A program made the translations under genes and the position numbers. A stretch of 30,473 nucleotides of DNA from Ruminococcus sp. (GTDB lineage Bacteria > Bacillota > Clostridia > Oscillospirales > Ruminococcaceae). Of the stretch, positions 24,422-30,473 are shown in pieces; position 1 is the first letter of the stretch; each line of letters starts with the position of its first letter. The DNA lies in NCBI GenBank assembly GCA_019420505.1, contig JAHZHC010000008.1, forward strand, positions 1 to 30,473, in the 5' to 3' direction. A model generated the notes under the pieces. The model ran no database searches, had not been told where the DNA came from, and worked only from the letters and a program-made list of their open reading frames with translations.

Positions 24422-25435
24422 TTAAAGACCGTTAGGATTATTTTTTGTAAAGTTCCAGCCGTCAGCTGCCATTTCATCCAGCTGATATTTTGCTTCCCAG
24501 CCTAAAAGCTCTTTTGCTTTTTGTGTGTCTGCATAACATGTTGCAATATCTCCGGCTCTTCTCGGTTTTATAACATAAGGAAGTTCCTTTCCGCAAGCTT
24601 TCTCAAAAGCATGTAAAACGTCCATTACGCTTGAACCTTTTCCTGTACCTAAATTCACTGCTTCAACACCTTTATGCTCAAGTGCATAATTCAAAGCGTT
24701 TAAATGCCCTGTCGCAAGATCAACTACATGAATATAATCTCTGACGCCCGTTCCGTCAGGAGTATCATAATCATTTCCGAAAACGCCCAAAGCCTCAAGC
24801 TTGCCTGTAGCAACCTGTGCAATATATGGGAAAAGATTATTTGGAATTCCGTTGGGATCCTCACCTATGAGTCCGCTTTTGTGTGCACCAATAGGGTTGA
24901 AATATCTTAATAGTACAACCGACCAGTCATTATCCGACACATAAACATCCTTCAAAATCTGTTCAATCATAACCTTAGTATATCCATATGGATTAGTCGA
25001 ACTGTTAGTCGGCATTGTTTCAACATATGGAACAGGGTTATTGACACCATATACCGTTGCAGAAGACGAAAATACTATCTTCTTGCAGTTATATTTTCTC
25101 ATAGCTTGTATGAGCATCAACGTACCTGTTATATTATTGTGATAATACTCTACAGGCTTCTGTACCGATTCCCCTACTGCTTTAAGACCCGCAAAATGAA
25201 TTACTGCCGATATATCATTTTCTTTAAATGCTTTCTCAACGTCAGATAAATTAAGCAAATCAGCTTCGTAAAATTTAAAATCCTTTCCGGTAATTTTTCT
25301 TATGCGATTTAATGCCTCAGGCTTTGAGTTTGAAAAATTATCAAGAATAACAATTTCATGCCCTGCATTAAGAAGCTCAACACAAGTGTGACTTCCAATA
25401 AAGCCTGCGCCGCCGGTTACTAAAATTTTTGACAT
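24422..25435 (-). CDS. galE: UDP-glucose 4-epimerase
   Basis: A 337-residue extended SDR that interconverts UDP-glucose and UDP-galactose. NAD-binding GGAGFIGSH (8-16), 'FSSSATVYG' with the catalytic Ser (about 123-125), and Tyr150-G-Y-T-Lys154. The central 'LRYFNPIGAHKSGLIGEDP' and 'GVRDYIHVVDLATGH' are GalE signatures. No gal genes are nearby, and it follows an LCP gene, so a supply role for cell-wall or exopolysaccharide sugars is as likely as galactose use. Start ATG at 25435 with AAAGGA upstream. It has its own promoter (25473-25501) and a strong terminator, and may also receive read-through from the LCP gene, since no terminator is seen between. Confidence 0.96.
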   Translation of the reverse strand: MSKILVTGGAGFIGSHTCVELLNAGHEIVILDNFSNSKPEALNRIRKITGKDFKFYEADLLNLSDVEKAFKENDISAVIHFAGLKAVGESVQKPVEYYHNNITGTLMLIQAMRKYNCKKIVFSSSATVYGVNNPVPYVETMPTNSSTNPYGYTKVMIEQILKDVYVSDNDWSVVLLRYFNPIGAHKSGLIGEDPNGIPNNLFPYIAQVATGKLEALGVFGNDYDTPDGTGVRDYIHVVDLATGHLNALNYALEHKGVEAVNLGTGKGSSVMDVLHAFEKACGKELPYVIKPRRAGDIATCYADTQKAKELLGWEAKYQLDEMAADGWNFTKNNPNGL

Positions 25436-25472
25436 ATAAATCAGTCCTTTCAAAAAAACATACTATAAATAT

Positions 25473-25501
25473 ATTATATCACCCGAATAAGCTTTTTTCA
25501 A
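25473..25501 (-). promoter_or_regulatory. Promoter of galE
   Basis: On the minus strand TTGAAA (25501-25496), 17 bp, TATAAT (25478-25473) with an extended -10 TGA. It lies in the 79-bp gap between the LCP stop and galE. Confidence 0.75.
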
Positions 25502-25514
25502 TAGAAATTTTATA

Positions 25515-26936
25515 TCAACTGTAAATCTTTTCTTTCAAAGCTTGTTTACATGCACCGAAATCTACGTCCAATGTGGATTGTCCGTCATGTGAGCCATATG
25601 AATACATGCCTTCTTCCGGTATACGAAGCTGCTTCGTTTCATATCTGAGAATAAACGGAGCCTTGTTCGCAAATATCTGAAGTTCAGTTTTTGTCATATT
25701 GGTTGTAATATGTGAAAGACTTGCTTTTGCGAACTTGTCCAGTTTTATCGGATTAAACGTAACTGCTTTTTCCATTATTTTAGAAATAACCGTGCGCTGT
25801 CTTTCCGTTCTCTCAAAATCAGCATTTCCTACATATCTTAACCTTGCATATGCAAGAGCCTGATTTCCGTTAACCTTAAGCTTTCCGCCTTCAGTTAAAT
25901 AATCAGTACCCTTGGGATTACCCATAATTTTATTCTGTTCCGCCATAGGTGCCGTCATGCCTGCAGCCTCTTCATCAGAAATATCCAATTCAATTCCGCC
26001 TACTGCGTCAACTATATCAACAAAGCTGTAAAAATCAATATATATATATTTATCAATACGGATGTCAAAATTAAGCTCAATTGTATCCATTAATAATTCA
26101 GGACCGCCGTAAACATTAGCAGCATTAAGCTTAGACCATCCGTTGTTAGGAATCTCAACATACATATCCCGCATTAGCGATGTCATTACAATTTCTTTGT
26201 TATTCTTGTTTATTGATAATATAATCATAGAGTCAGTCCTGCCCCGTTCATCAACAGAACGTGAATCAGAACCGATTACTAAAACATTCATGATATCATC
26301 GTCATACATGGATGCCTTTGTATAAAGCCGTTCCCCGGTATCCACAATGTTGATCATGCTTACATATCTGTAAATCAGCAATTCTGCTATTATTGCAAGC
26401 ATCAGCAAGATTATAATCAGCCATTTAAAAAATCGTTTCACCGGAGATTTCCTTCTGTTATCCTTCACCTTTTTGTTATTCCTTTTCTTTTGACTTTTGT
26501 TGTTTGTTTTTACCTGACGGCGATTCGAATTATCATAAACATCAGAATTATATTTCCCTTTATTACTCTTTGACGAATTATTTGTTCCGAACTGTAAATC
26601 ACGGTTCTGTACTCTGTTAGCTTTTCCTGCATTATTCCCACCGTTGTTAGGACGCTGTCTGGGCTGACCTGACCTCTGAGAAGATGATGAACTTCGCCTG
26701 CCCATAGAATTAGAATTATTATCTACAGATGCATTATAAATGTCATATTGATAACCGTTTATTTCATCAGCACTATGAAATTCCAAATCAGATGCATCAA
26801 GCTCATCACTGAAATCATTGCCATCCATTTCGGAAAATCGATTCAGCTGTTCTTCATATTGCTTTTTATAAATATCATAAGATTGACTATTTGAATCTTT
26901 ATCATAGTTTTTATTATTAAATCCTTTATTATTCAT
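25515..26936 (-). CDS. LCP (LytR-CpsA-Psr) family cell-wall polymer ligase
   Basis: A 473-residue membrane protein. Residues 1-165 are a long cytoplasmic region, low complexity, rich in Asn, Ser, Asp and Gln, becoming strongly basic near 140-168. A single transmembrane helix (about 169-191) follows, then the extracellular LCP domain: 'VLVIGSDSR' (218-226), 'GRTDSMIIL' (232-240) and 'TSLMRDMYVEIPN' (252-264) supply the Asp and Arg residues that bind the pyrophosphate of the polyprenyl carrier. These enzymes attach teichoic acids, capsule or other polymers to peptidoglycan. The cytoplasmic tail is much longer than in typical LCP proteins and may be a regulatory or partner-binding region. Start ATG at 26936; its Shine-Dalgarno sequence is unusually far away (see the separate entry). 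Confidence 0.93.
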   Translation of the reverse strand: MNNKGFNNKNYDKDSNSQSYDIYKKQYEEQLNRFSEMDGNDFSDELDASDLEFHSADEINGYQYDIYNASVDNNSNSMGRRSSSSSQRSGQPRQRPNNGGNNAGKANRVQNRDLQFGTNNSSKSNKGKYNSDVYDNSNRRQVKTNNKSQKKRNNKKVKDNRRKSPVKRFFKWLIIILLMLAIIAELLIYRYVSMINIVDTGERLYTKASMYDDDIMNVLVIGSDSRSVDERGRTDSMIILSINKNNKEIVMTSLMRDMYVEIPNNGWSKLNAANVYGGPELLMDTIELNFDIRIDKYIYIDFYSFVDIVDAVGGIELDISDEEAAGMTAPMAEQNKIMGNPKGTDYLTEGGKLKVNGNQALAYARLRYVGNADFERTERQRTVISKIMEKAVTFNPIKLDKFAKASLSHITTNMTKTELQIFANKAPFILRYETKQLRIPEEGMYSYGSHDGQSTLDVDFGACKQALKEKIYS

Positions 26937-26945
26937 TTTATATCA

Positions 26946-26967
26946 ATGCTTGAAAGCATACTCCTTT
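26946..26967 (-). promoter_or_regulatory. Unusual ribosome binding region of the LCP gene
   Basis: The only good Shine-Dalgarno sequence, AAAGGAG (minus strand, 26967-26961), is 24 bases before the ATG. Between them is a small hairpin (ATGCT, loop, AGCAT at 26959-26946) that could bring the two together. The hairpin also holds an ATG that opens an 8-codon frame whose stop overlaps the LCP start (ATGA). Confidence 0.45.
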
Positions 26968-26999
26968 CAAATTCAGTTAAACATATTAATTACATTTTA

Positions 27000-27028
27000 A
27001 TTATATTACGTATATGTCGAAAAGTCAA
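27000..27028 (-). promoter_or_regulatory. Promoter of the LCP gene
   Basis: On the minus strand TTGACT (27028-27023), 17 bp, TATAAT (27005-27000), about 65 bp before the start codon. Confidence 0.75.
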
Positions 27029-27094
27029 ATTTTACAGAAAATTATCATACAATTTTCACATACCATACACCATAAGGATTTTTATTTTATAACG

Positions 27095-27123
27095 TTTACA
27101 AAATAAAAATATTATAGTATAAT
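27095..27123 (+). promoter_or_regulatory. Promoter of the HAD hydrolase gene
   Basis: TTTACA (27095-27100), 17 bp, TATAAT (27118-27123), 29 bp before the GTG start. Confidence 0.7.
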
Positions 27124-27152
27124 TATAATAATTTTATCTGTGAGGTGATAAT

Positions 27153-27806
27153 GTGCTTAAAGGCGTAATTTTTGATATGGATGGACTTATGATTGATACA
27201 GAAAGCCTCTTGCAGACATTTTGGTGTAAAGCCTCTAATCAATTAGGATATCCTATGACCAAAGAGCATGTTCTTGGTATTCGTTCTTTGTCTGCAAAAT
27301 ATGCAATTCCCCATTTAAAAAATATTTTCGGCAGTGATTTTGATTATAATTCCGTTCGGGAACTAAGAATTAAAATGATGAATAATTATATTTCAGAAAA
27401 CGGTCTTGTCAAAAAAGACGGATTGGATGAATTATTGCTTTTTTTAAAATCCTCAAAACTAAAAATTGCAGTAGCAACAGCTACTGACTATAAACGTACC
27501 GAACTTTATCTGAAAATTATTAATGTATTTGATTGTTTTGATAAAATAATCTGCGGCGATATGATAAGTAACGGTAAACCGGAACCTGATATATATTTAG
27601 AAGCGTCTAAACAATTATCACTTAAGCCTGACGAATGCATAGCTTTAGAAGACTCACCTAACGGAATTTTATCGGCTCATAGAGCCGGTTGTATGCCAAT
27701 AATGATACCTGACTTAACTGAACCTGATAAAGATACCTCAAACCTCCTGTTTGCAAAATGCAAAAATTTATCTGAAGTTATATCTGTCATAAAGCAATTA
27801 ATATGA
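27153..27806 (+). CDS. HAD-superfamily phosphatase (beta-phosphoglucomutase/YcjU-like)
   Basis: A 217-residue HAD subfamily IA enzyme. Motif I 'FDMDGLMIDTE' with Asp8 and Asp10, motif II Thr in 'VATATDY', motif III Lys in 'GKPEPDIYLEA' and motif IV 'LEDSPNG' with Asp. A helical cap domain lies between motifs I and II (about 15-80). Such proteins remove phosphate from, or move it within, small sugars and nucleotides. The substrate cannot be read from sequence. Start GTG at 27153, with GAGGTGATAAT before it; an ATG two bases upstream is out of frame and quickly stops. Own promoter and terminator. Confidence 0.9.
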   Translation: MLKGVIFDMDGLMIDTESLLQTFWCKASNQLGYPMTKEHVLGIRSLSAKYAIPHLKNIFGSDFDYNSVRELRIKMMNNYISENGLVKKDGLDELLLFLKSSKLKIAVATATDYKRTELYLKIINVFDCFDKIICGDMISNGKPEPDIYLEASKQLSLKPDECIALEDSPNGILSAHRAGCMPIMIPDLTEPDKDTSNLLFAKCKNLSEVISVIKQLI

Positions 27807-27893
27807 TTTTATCAAATCAATACTTCCTTTACTTGCCTGATTCAAATTCGTTCATCAAACCTCTGTACATATCATTCATTTTTAAACTATATA

Positions 27894-27925
27894 CCGACAA
27901 GGATTCCTTGTCGGCTTTTTTATTT
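27894..27925 (+). terminator. Rho-independent terminator of the HAD gene
   Basis: A 9-bp G+C-rich stem (27894-27902 with 27906-27914), loop ATT, then CTTTTTTATTT. It is about 90 bp beyond the stop codon; the stretch between shows no feature I can support. The A/T-rich region from here to 28048 also holds nothing recognisable. Confidence 0.85.
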
Positions 27926-28048
27926 CAAGAGCAAATCCGATAATTCGACCCGAAAGTCCTATTTTATAAATATTTATTATTTAACTTGTATAATTTTACC
28001 GATTGCTTTATTAATAATTAATAATATTAATCGCTCCATGGATTTTTA

Positions 28049-28057
28049 TGTTATAAT
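28049..28057 (+). promoter_or_regulatory. Extended -10 promoter of the 74-residue protein
   Basis: TGTTATAAT at 28049-28057 is a perfect extended -10 element. I see no convincing -35 box, which is acceptable for this promoter class. Confidence 0.55.
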
Positions 28058-28100
28058 ATCTATATATTTCATGACAAACTTTACAAAGGGAATGATAATT

Positions 28101-28325
28101 ATGACAAAGCTGAAAAGATACGACGTTTACAGTCCAAGAGTGCACGGCAGGAAATGGATAGGATCATCAAACGATTTAATGAGAGCAATTATGCAGGGAG
28201 AAAGGAAAGGATGTCAGACCCTTGGCTGTCCCTGCGGAAAATATGAGATTTATGACAACAAGCTGAGAACCAGTAACATACAAAAAATAATAAAATATAA
28301 GATAATGCGTGAGAGTGATGATTAG
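28101..28325 (+). CDS. Small uncharacterised protein with a Cys cluster
   Basis: I do not recognise this 74-residue basic protein. The start is the ATG at 28101 after AAAGGGA, not the longer in-frame upstream codons, which run through the promoter. It opens MTKLKRYDVYSP, has 'GRKWIGSSNDLMRAIMQGER', then a short cluster 'GCQTLGCPCGKYEIYDNK' (37-54) with three cysteines, and a basic C-terminus. The close cysteines could bind a metal, but one cluster of three is not a zinc-ribbon by itself. No signal peptide or membrane segment. Monocistronic between the HAD gene and the secreted-protein region. Confidence 0.65.
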   Translation: MTKLKRYDVYSPRVHGRKWIGSSNDLMRAIMQGERKGCQTLGCPCGKYEIYDNKLRTSNIQKIIKYKIMRESDD

Positions 28326-28465
28326 GAAATGACTGTACATATCTTACAAATTCAGTTAGCAAAAACTGTGGAAGTATACAAAATATAATAGGCATGTACA
28401 AATAATTTGCACAAAACCAATAAAATAGTTATTTAATATAATAAAGGGAGAAATGATTTAAGCTC

Positions 28466-28475
28466 AGGAGGTGAT
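28466..28475 (+). promoter_or_regulatory. Stand-alone perfect Shine-Dalgarno sequence in the leader of the secreted protein
   Basis: AGGAGGTGAT matches ten bases of the 16S rRNA 3' tail, more than any other site in this window, yet it sits about 80 bases before the real start. It is followed by ATG-CAG-AGG-TAA (28480-28491), a frame of three codons. About 15 bases upstream another tiny frame ATG-ATT-TAA (28453-28461) follows AAAGGGAG. A TATAAT at 28437-28442 could be the -10 box, but no good -35 is visible. Confidence 0.5.
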
Positions 28476-28556
28476 TCCAATGCAGAGGTAAGTTTTAAAA
28501 TTTCGGACGAAAAAACAAATCAATATCAAAATTTTAAGAAGAGAGGAAAATTACAA

Positions 28557-28967
28557 ATGAAAGTATTTAAAAGACTTGCAACTATGGGTGCTGCTGTTAT
28601 GATGATGGCGTCGGTTTCGGCGATGAATGTTGGTGCAGCTGATAATACTTATGATTTCTATATCAGTAATTATGGTTCGGTAACAAACAAAACAATTGTT
28701 GCAGGCTATACTTCTAAAGCGAAATCTGCAAATGTTACATATGAAATTAGTGGTTTAAGTAATAGCACTGCAGTTTCACATACTACTTCAGTTAATGGAT
28801 ACTATCCTACTAACAGTTCCGGAAAATTCACTTCTAAAGGTAAGTATGTAAAAAGTCACATACACAAAGACATAAAAGTTGGGGATAAGATTTTAGTGAA
28901 TATGAAATTAAATCCTTCTCCAAGTGGAATAGGTAGTTCTTCTCATGGGAAGGTCTATGGTAGTTAA
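28557..28967 (+). CDS. Small secreted protein, unknown function
   Basis: A 136-residue exported protein. Residues 1-28 form a signal peptide: basic start (MKVFKR), a hydrophobic core rich in Met and Ala, and probable cleavage after 'NVGAA'. The mature part, about 108 residues, starts DNTYDFYISNYGS, is rich in Ser, Thr, Asn, Tyr and Gly, has a beta-strand-like pattern, has no cysteine, and ends in a Ser/Gly tail 'GSSSHGKVYGS'. It resembles small secreted beta-sandwich proteins of gut Clostridia in style only; I cannot name a family, and neither toxin nor adhesion function is shown. The ATG at 28557 follows AGAGAGGAAAATTACAA. Its leader is unusual (see the Shine-Dalgarno entry). A hairpin separates it from the lipoprotein genes downstream. 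Confidence 0.7.
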   Translation: MKVFKRLATMGAAVMMMASVSAMNVGAADNTYDFYISNYGSVTNKTIVAGYTSKAKSANVTYEISGLSNSTAVSHTTSVNGYYPTNSSGKFTSKGKYVKSHIHKDIKVGDKILVNMKLNPSPSGIGSSSHGKVYGS

Positions 28968-28983
28968 TTAGTAATTTTAATAA

Positions 28984-29040
28984 ACAGCTCAATTAGCAAA
29001 ATTTAAATTATAATTTAATAATTGGGCTGTATTATTTTTA
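28984..29040 (+). terminator. Possible terminator or attenuator before the lipoprotein genes
   Basis: A 12-bp stem with one G-T pair (28984-28995 with 29019-29030), a long A/T loop of 23, then ATTATTTTT. The loop is longer than usual, so termination may be partial and allow read-through to the lipoprotein genes, which have no clear promoter of their own. Confidence 0.55.
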
Positions 29041-29054
29041 AGGGGTAAGTTTTT

Positions 29055-30158
29055 ATGAGTAAGTTAAAGTTTATTGATATATGTATTATCATAATGATGC
29101 TGTCTTCCTGTTCTCAGACACCTGACAATATACAAGGCAACAATCATAATGTTGATTTGAATTCAGAAAATAATAAAGTTTCTGTTAAACATATTCTTGA
29201 CGACTTCGACGAGGCTTTTGAAACGAAGTATTCAAAATTTAGTCTTCCCGAAAAATCCAAGGTAATTATTAATCAGCCTGAAAAGGTTTGTGATTTGCAA
29301 CTTGATTTTTTAAATAAGAAAAAAAGCCTTGAATGGATGTCACAGAAATTGTCTGATTTGCAAACTGCATTTGAACATAAAATAGATGGAGAAATTGTCG
29401 TTGATGAAACAATAGTTCAAATAGGCAGTGACAATGAAAATGTATCTGTATCAGGTTACTCAGAACCCTACAGCTTATGGAATTTTAATTCTGATGTGAT
29501 TTCCTATGTAAACCAAAATGTCGTTGAAACTGAGGTTGTTTATATTGATCGTATACCTGAAAAAAATATAGACGGTGGATTGAAATCTGCTATGAATAAA
29601 GCCATTAACTATGCACAGAATGTTAAGAATGTAATGAAAGATGAATTAGATGTTAAATTAGCTACAGGGTATATTCTTCATGGATCTGATGATTTAAGTT
29701 ATGAAATTGATCTTCAGAAAACATACAAAGGAATTGGGATTATGAATCTTCCTCCTGCATATGTAAATGATTATACAACAAAAGAAGGTACAGAAATATT
29801 AACTACATATTTTGAAACTTACATTGAGTTTGACAGCAGTCTGAATCCTTTATTTTATAACAGTTGTGATTGCTTTACAATAAAAAGTGAAAAAGACTTA
29901 CATAAAATTATTTCTTTGAAAGGAGCATGTGATATTCTTGAGAAGGAATTGGGAAATAATTTAAACTTACAATTTGATGATATGGAATTAATGTATGAAC
30001 CACAAGAATATATATCTTCAGAAAACGATACAATAGAAAAACATATACAGTGTGTTCCAAAATGGTTTTTTATGATTGATTATTCAGAAGGAATTCAGCA
30101 TATGCTTAAATATATTTCTGTAGATTGTGTTACGGGAAAAATAGAGGTTGTATTGTAA
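29055..30158 (+). CDS. Uncharacterised lipoprotein, copy 1
   Basis: A 367-residue lipoprotein. The signal peptide has the lipobox L-S-S-C with Cys19, the probable lipidated residue ('IIIMMLSSCSQTP'). A polar Asn-rich linker (about 22-42) is followed by a mostly hydrophilic, mixed alpha/beta region. The C-terminal end 'YISVDCVTGKIEVVL' looks like the last strand of a PepSY-like or similar domain. I do not recognise the family; similar lipoproteins occur in Ruminococcus-type genomes, often in tandem. ATG at 29055 after AAGGGG. The block at residues about 22-83 is nearly repeated in the next gene. A cell-surface role is inferred from the lipobox only. Confidence 0.75.
   Translation: MSKLKFIDICIIIMMLSSCSQTPDNIQGNNHNVDLNSENNKVSVKHILDDFDEAFETKYSKFSLPEKSKVIINQPEKVCDLQLDFLNKKKSLEWMSQKLSDLQTAFEHKIDGEIVVDETIVQIGSDNENVSVSGYSEPYSLWNFNSDVISYVNQNVVETEVVYIDRIPEKNIDGGLKSAMNKAINYAQNVKNVMKDELDVKLATGYILHGSDDLSYEIDLQKTYKGIGIMNLPPAYVNDYTTKEGTEILTTYFETYIEFDSSLNPLFYNSCDCFTIKSEKDLHKIISLKGACDILEKELGNNLNLQFDDMELMYEPQEYISSENDTIEKHIQCVPKWFFMIDYSEGIQHMLKYISVDCVTGKIEVVL
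29117..29303 (+). repeat. 187-bp near-identical block, copy 1 (within lipoprotein 1)
   Basis: Matches 30241-30427 at a constant offset of 1124 bp with no gaps. By eye I count 20 differences in 187 bases (about 89% identity), only 11 of them in the central 160 bases. Similarity falls off on both sides. Confidence 0.9.
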
Positions 30159-30178
30159 TATAAATAAGGTGACCAAAA

Positions 30179-30473
30179 ATGAAAAAAAGAATAATATCAA
30201 TTTCTCTTATTGTCCTATGTATTTTAACTTCCTGTTCTAAGACTCCTAACAATATACAAGGCAATAATCATAATGTTGATTTAGATTCAGAAAATAACAA
30301 AGTTTCTGTTAAACATATTCTCGACGACTTCGACGAAGCTTTTGAAACCAAATATACAAAATTCAGTCTTCCCGAAAAATCCAAGGTAATTATTAATCAG
30401 CCTGAGGAAGTTTGCAATCTTGAACTTAAATACGTCAATGCGGATAAAAGTATGGACTGGTTAAAGGAAAGGG
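30179..30473 (+). CDS. Uncharacterised lipoprotein, copy 2 (partial, runs off the right edge)
   Basis: An open frame of 98 codons to the window edge. It has a basic signal start (MKKRIISISLIVLCILTSCS) with lipobox L-T-S-C and Cys19, then the block shared with the previous gene ('NNIQGNNHNVDLDSENNKVS'). After residue about 83 the two proteins diverge but remain related (KYVNADKSMDWLKER against DFLNKKKSLEWMSQK). It begins 20 bp after the stop of copy 1, with AAGGTG before the ATG, so the two form a tandem pair and probably one transcript. The missing C-terminal part cannot be judged. Confidence 0.75.
   Translation, partial: MKKRIISISLIVLCILTSCSKTPNNIQGNNHNVDLDSENNKVSVKHILDDFDEAFETKYTKFSLPEKSKVIINQPEEVCNLELKYVNADKSMDWLKER
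30241..30427 (+). repeat. 187-bp near-identical block, copy 2 (within lipoprotein 2)
   Basis: Partner of 29117-29303. The shared coding region codes for about 62 residues just after the lipid anchor. Confidence 0.9.

Noticed and set aside
27829..27879. A 16-codon frame on the minus strand just outside the HAD terminator
   Set aside because: No ribosome binding site and no promoter; judged a chance frame.
28326..28452. Search for a regulatory RNA or promoter in the gap before the secreted protein
   Set aside because: TATAAT-like boxes exist (28384-28389, 28437-28442) but none has a matching -35 at a proper distance; no structure was supported.

Overview
This window looks like chromosomal DNA from a low-GC, Gram-positive, anaerobic Clostridia bacterium, most likely a Ruminococcus-like member of the Oscillospiraceae. 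The organism call is inference. It rests on AT-rich DNA, strong GGAGG-type ribosome binding sites, TTGACA/TATAAT promoters, the very long one-chain PurL, the GerW/YtfJ-DUF2953 pair next to scpAB, and an LCP (LytR-CpsA-Psr) protein. No tRNA, rRNA, insertion sequence, phage gene or CRISPR array was seen. Almost all of the window is ordinary core genome. Only the last 2.5 kb looks accessory.

Left part (1-11 kb, minus strand): the first codons of a DUF4317-like gene; a multi-membrane GT-C-like protein; then a three-gene biotin enzyme operon with its own promoter and terminator (acyl-CoA carboxyltransferase-like subunit, biotin carrier, oxaloacetate/pyruvate carboxyltransferase subunit). This set matches the three subunits of a soluble transcarboxylase. 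No sodium-pump membrane subunit is nearby. Next comes a seven-gene operon read from 10.96 kb down to 5.25 kb: site-2 protease, scpA, scpB, DUF2953, gerW/ytfJ, D-Ala-D-Ala carboxypeptidase, rluB. It mixes chromosome segregation, spore/cell-wall functions and rRNA modification, and resembles the scpAB-dacB-rluB neighbourhood of Bacillus.

Middle (11-20.5 kb): valS is transcribed divergently from that operon and has a short leader. The leader appears to encode a 21-residue peptide ending Gly-Val-Arg-Val, and contains a stem that would cover the valS ribosome binding site. This is the most interesting regulatory candidate in the window. It is followed by an unknown membrane protein, a FabG-like reductase convergent with sfsA, the single-polypeptide purL, and a Crh-like HPr protein that lacks the phosphorylatable histidine.

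Right part (20.5-28 kb): mtaB (tRNA t6A methylthiotransferase) with a second short-chain dehydrogenase; rsmD-coaD with a coiled-coil protein; galE and an LCP cell-wall polymer ligase on the minus strand; and a HAD phosphatase.

Right end (28-30.5 kb): a small Cys-containing orphan protein, a small secreted protein whose leader carries a perfect stand-alone Shine-Dalgarno sequence, and two tandem lipoproteins sharing a 187-bp block at about 89% nucleotide identity. The second lipoprotein runs off the window.
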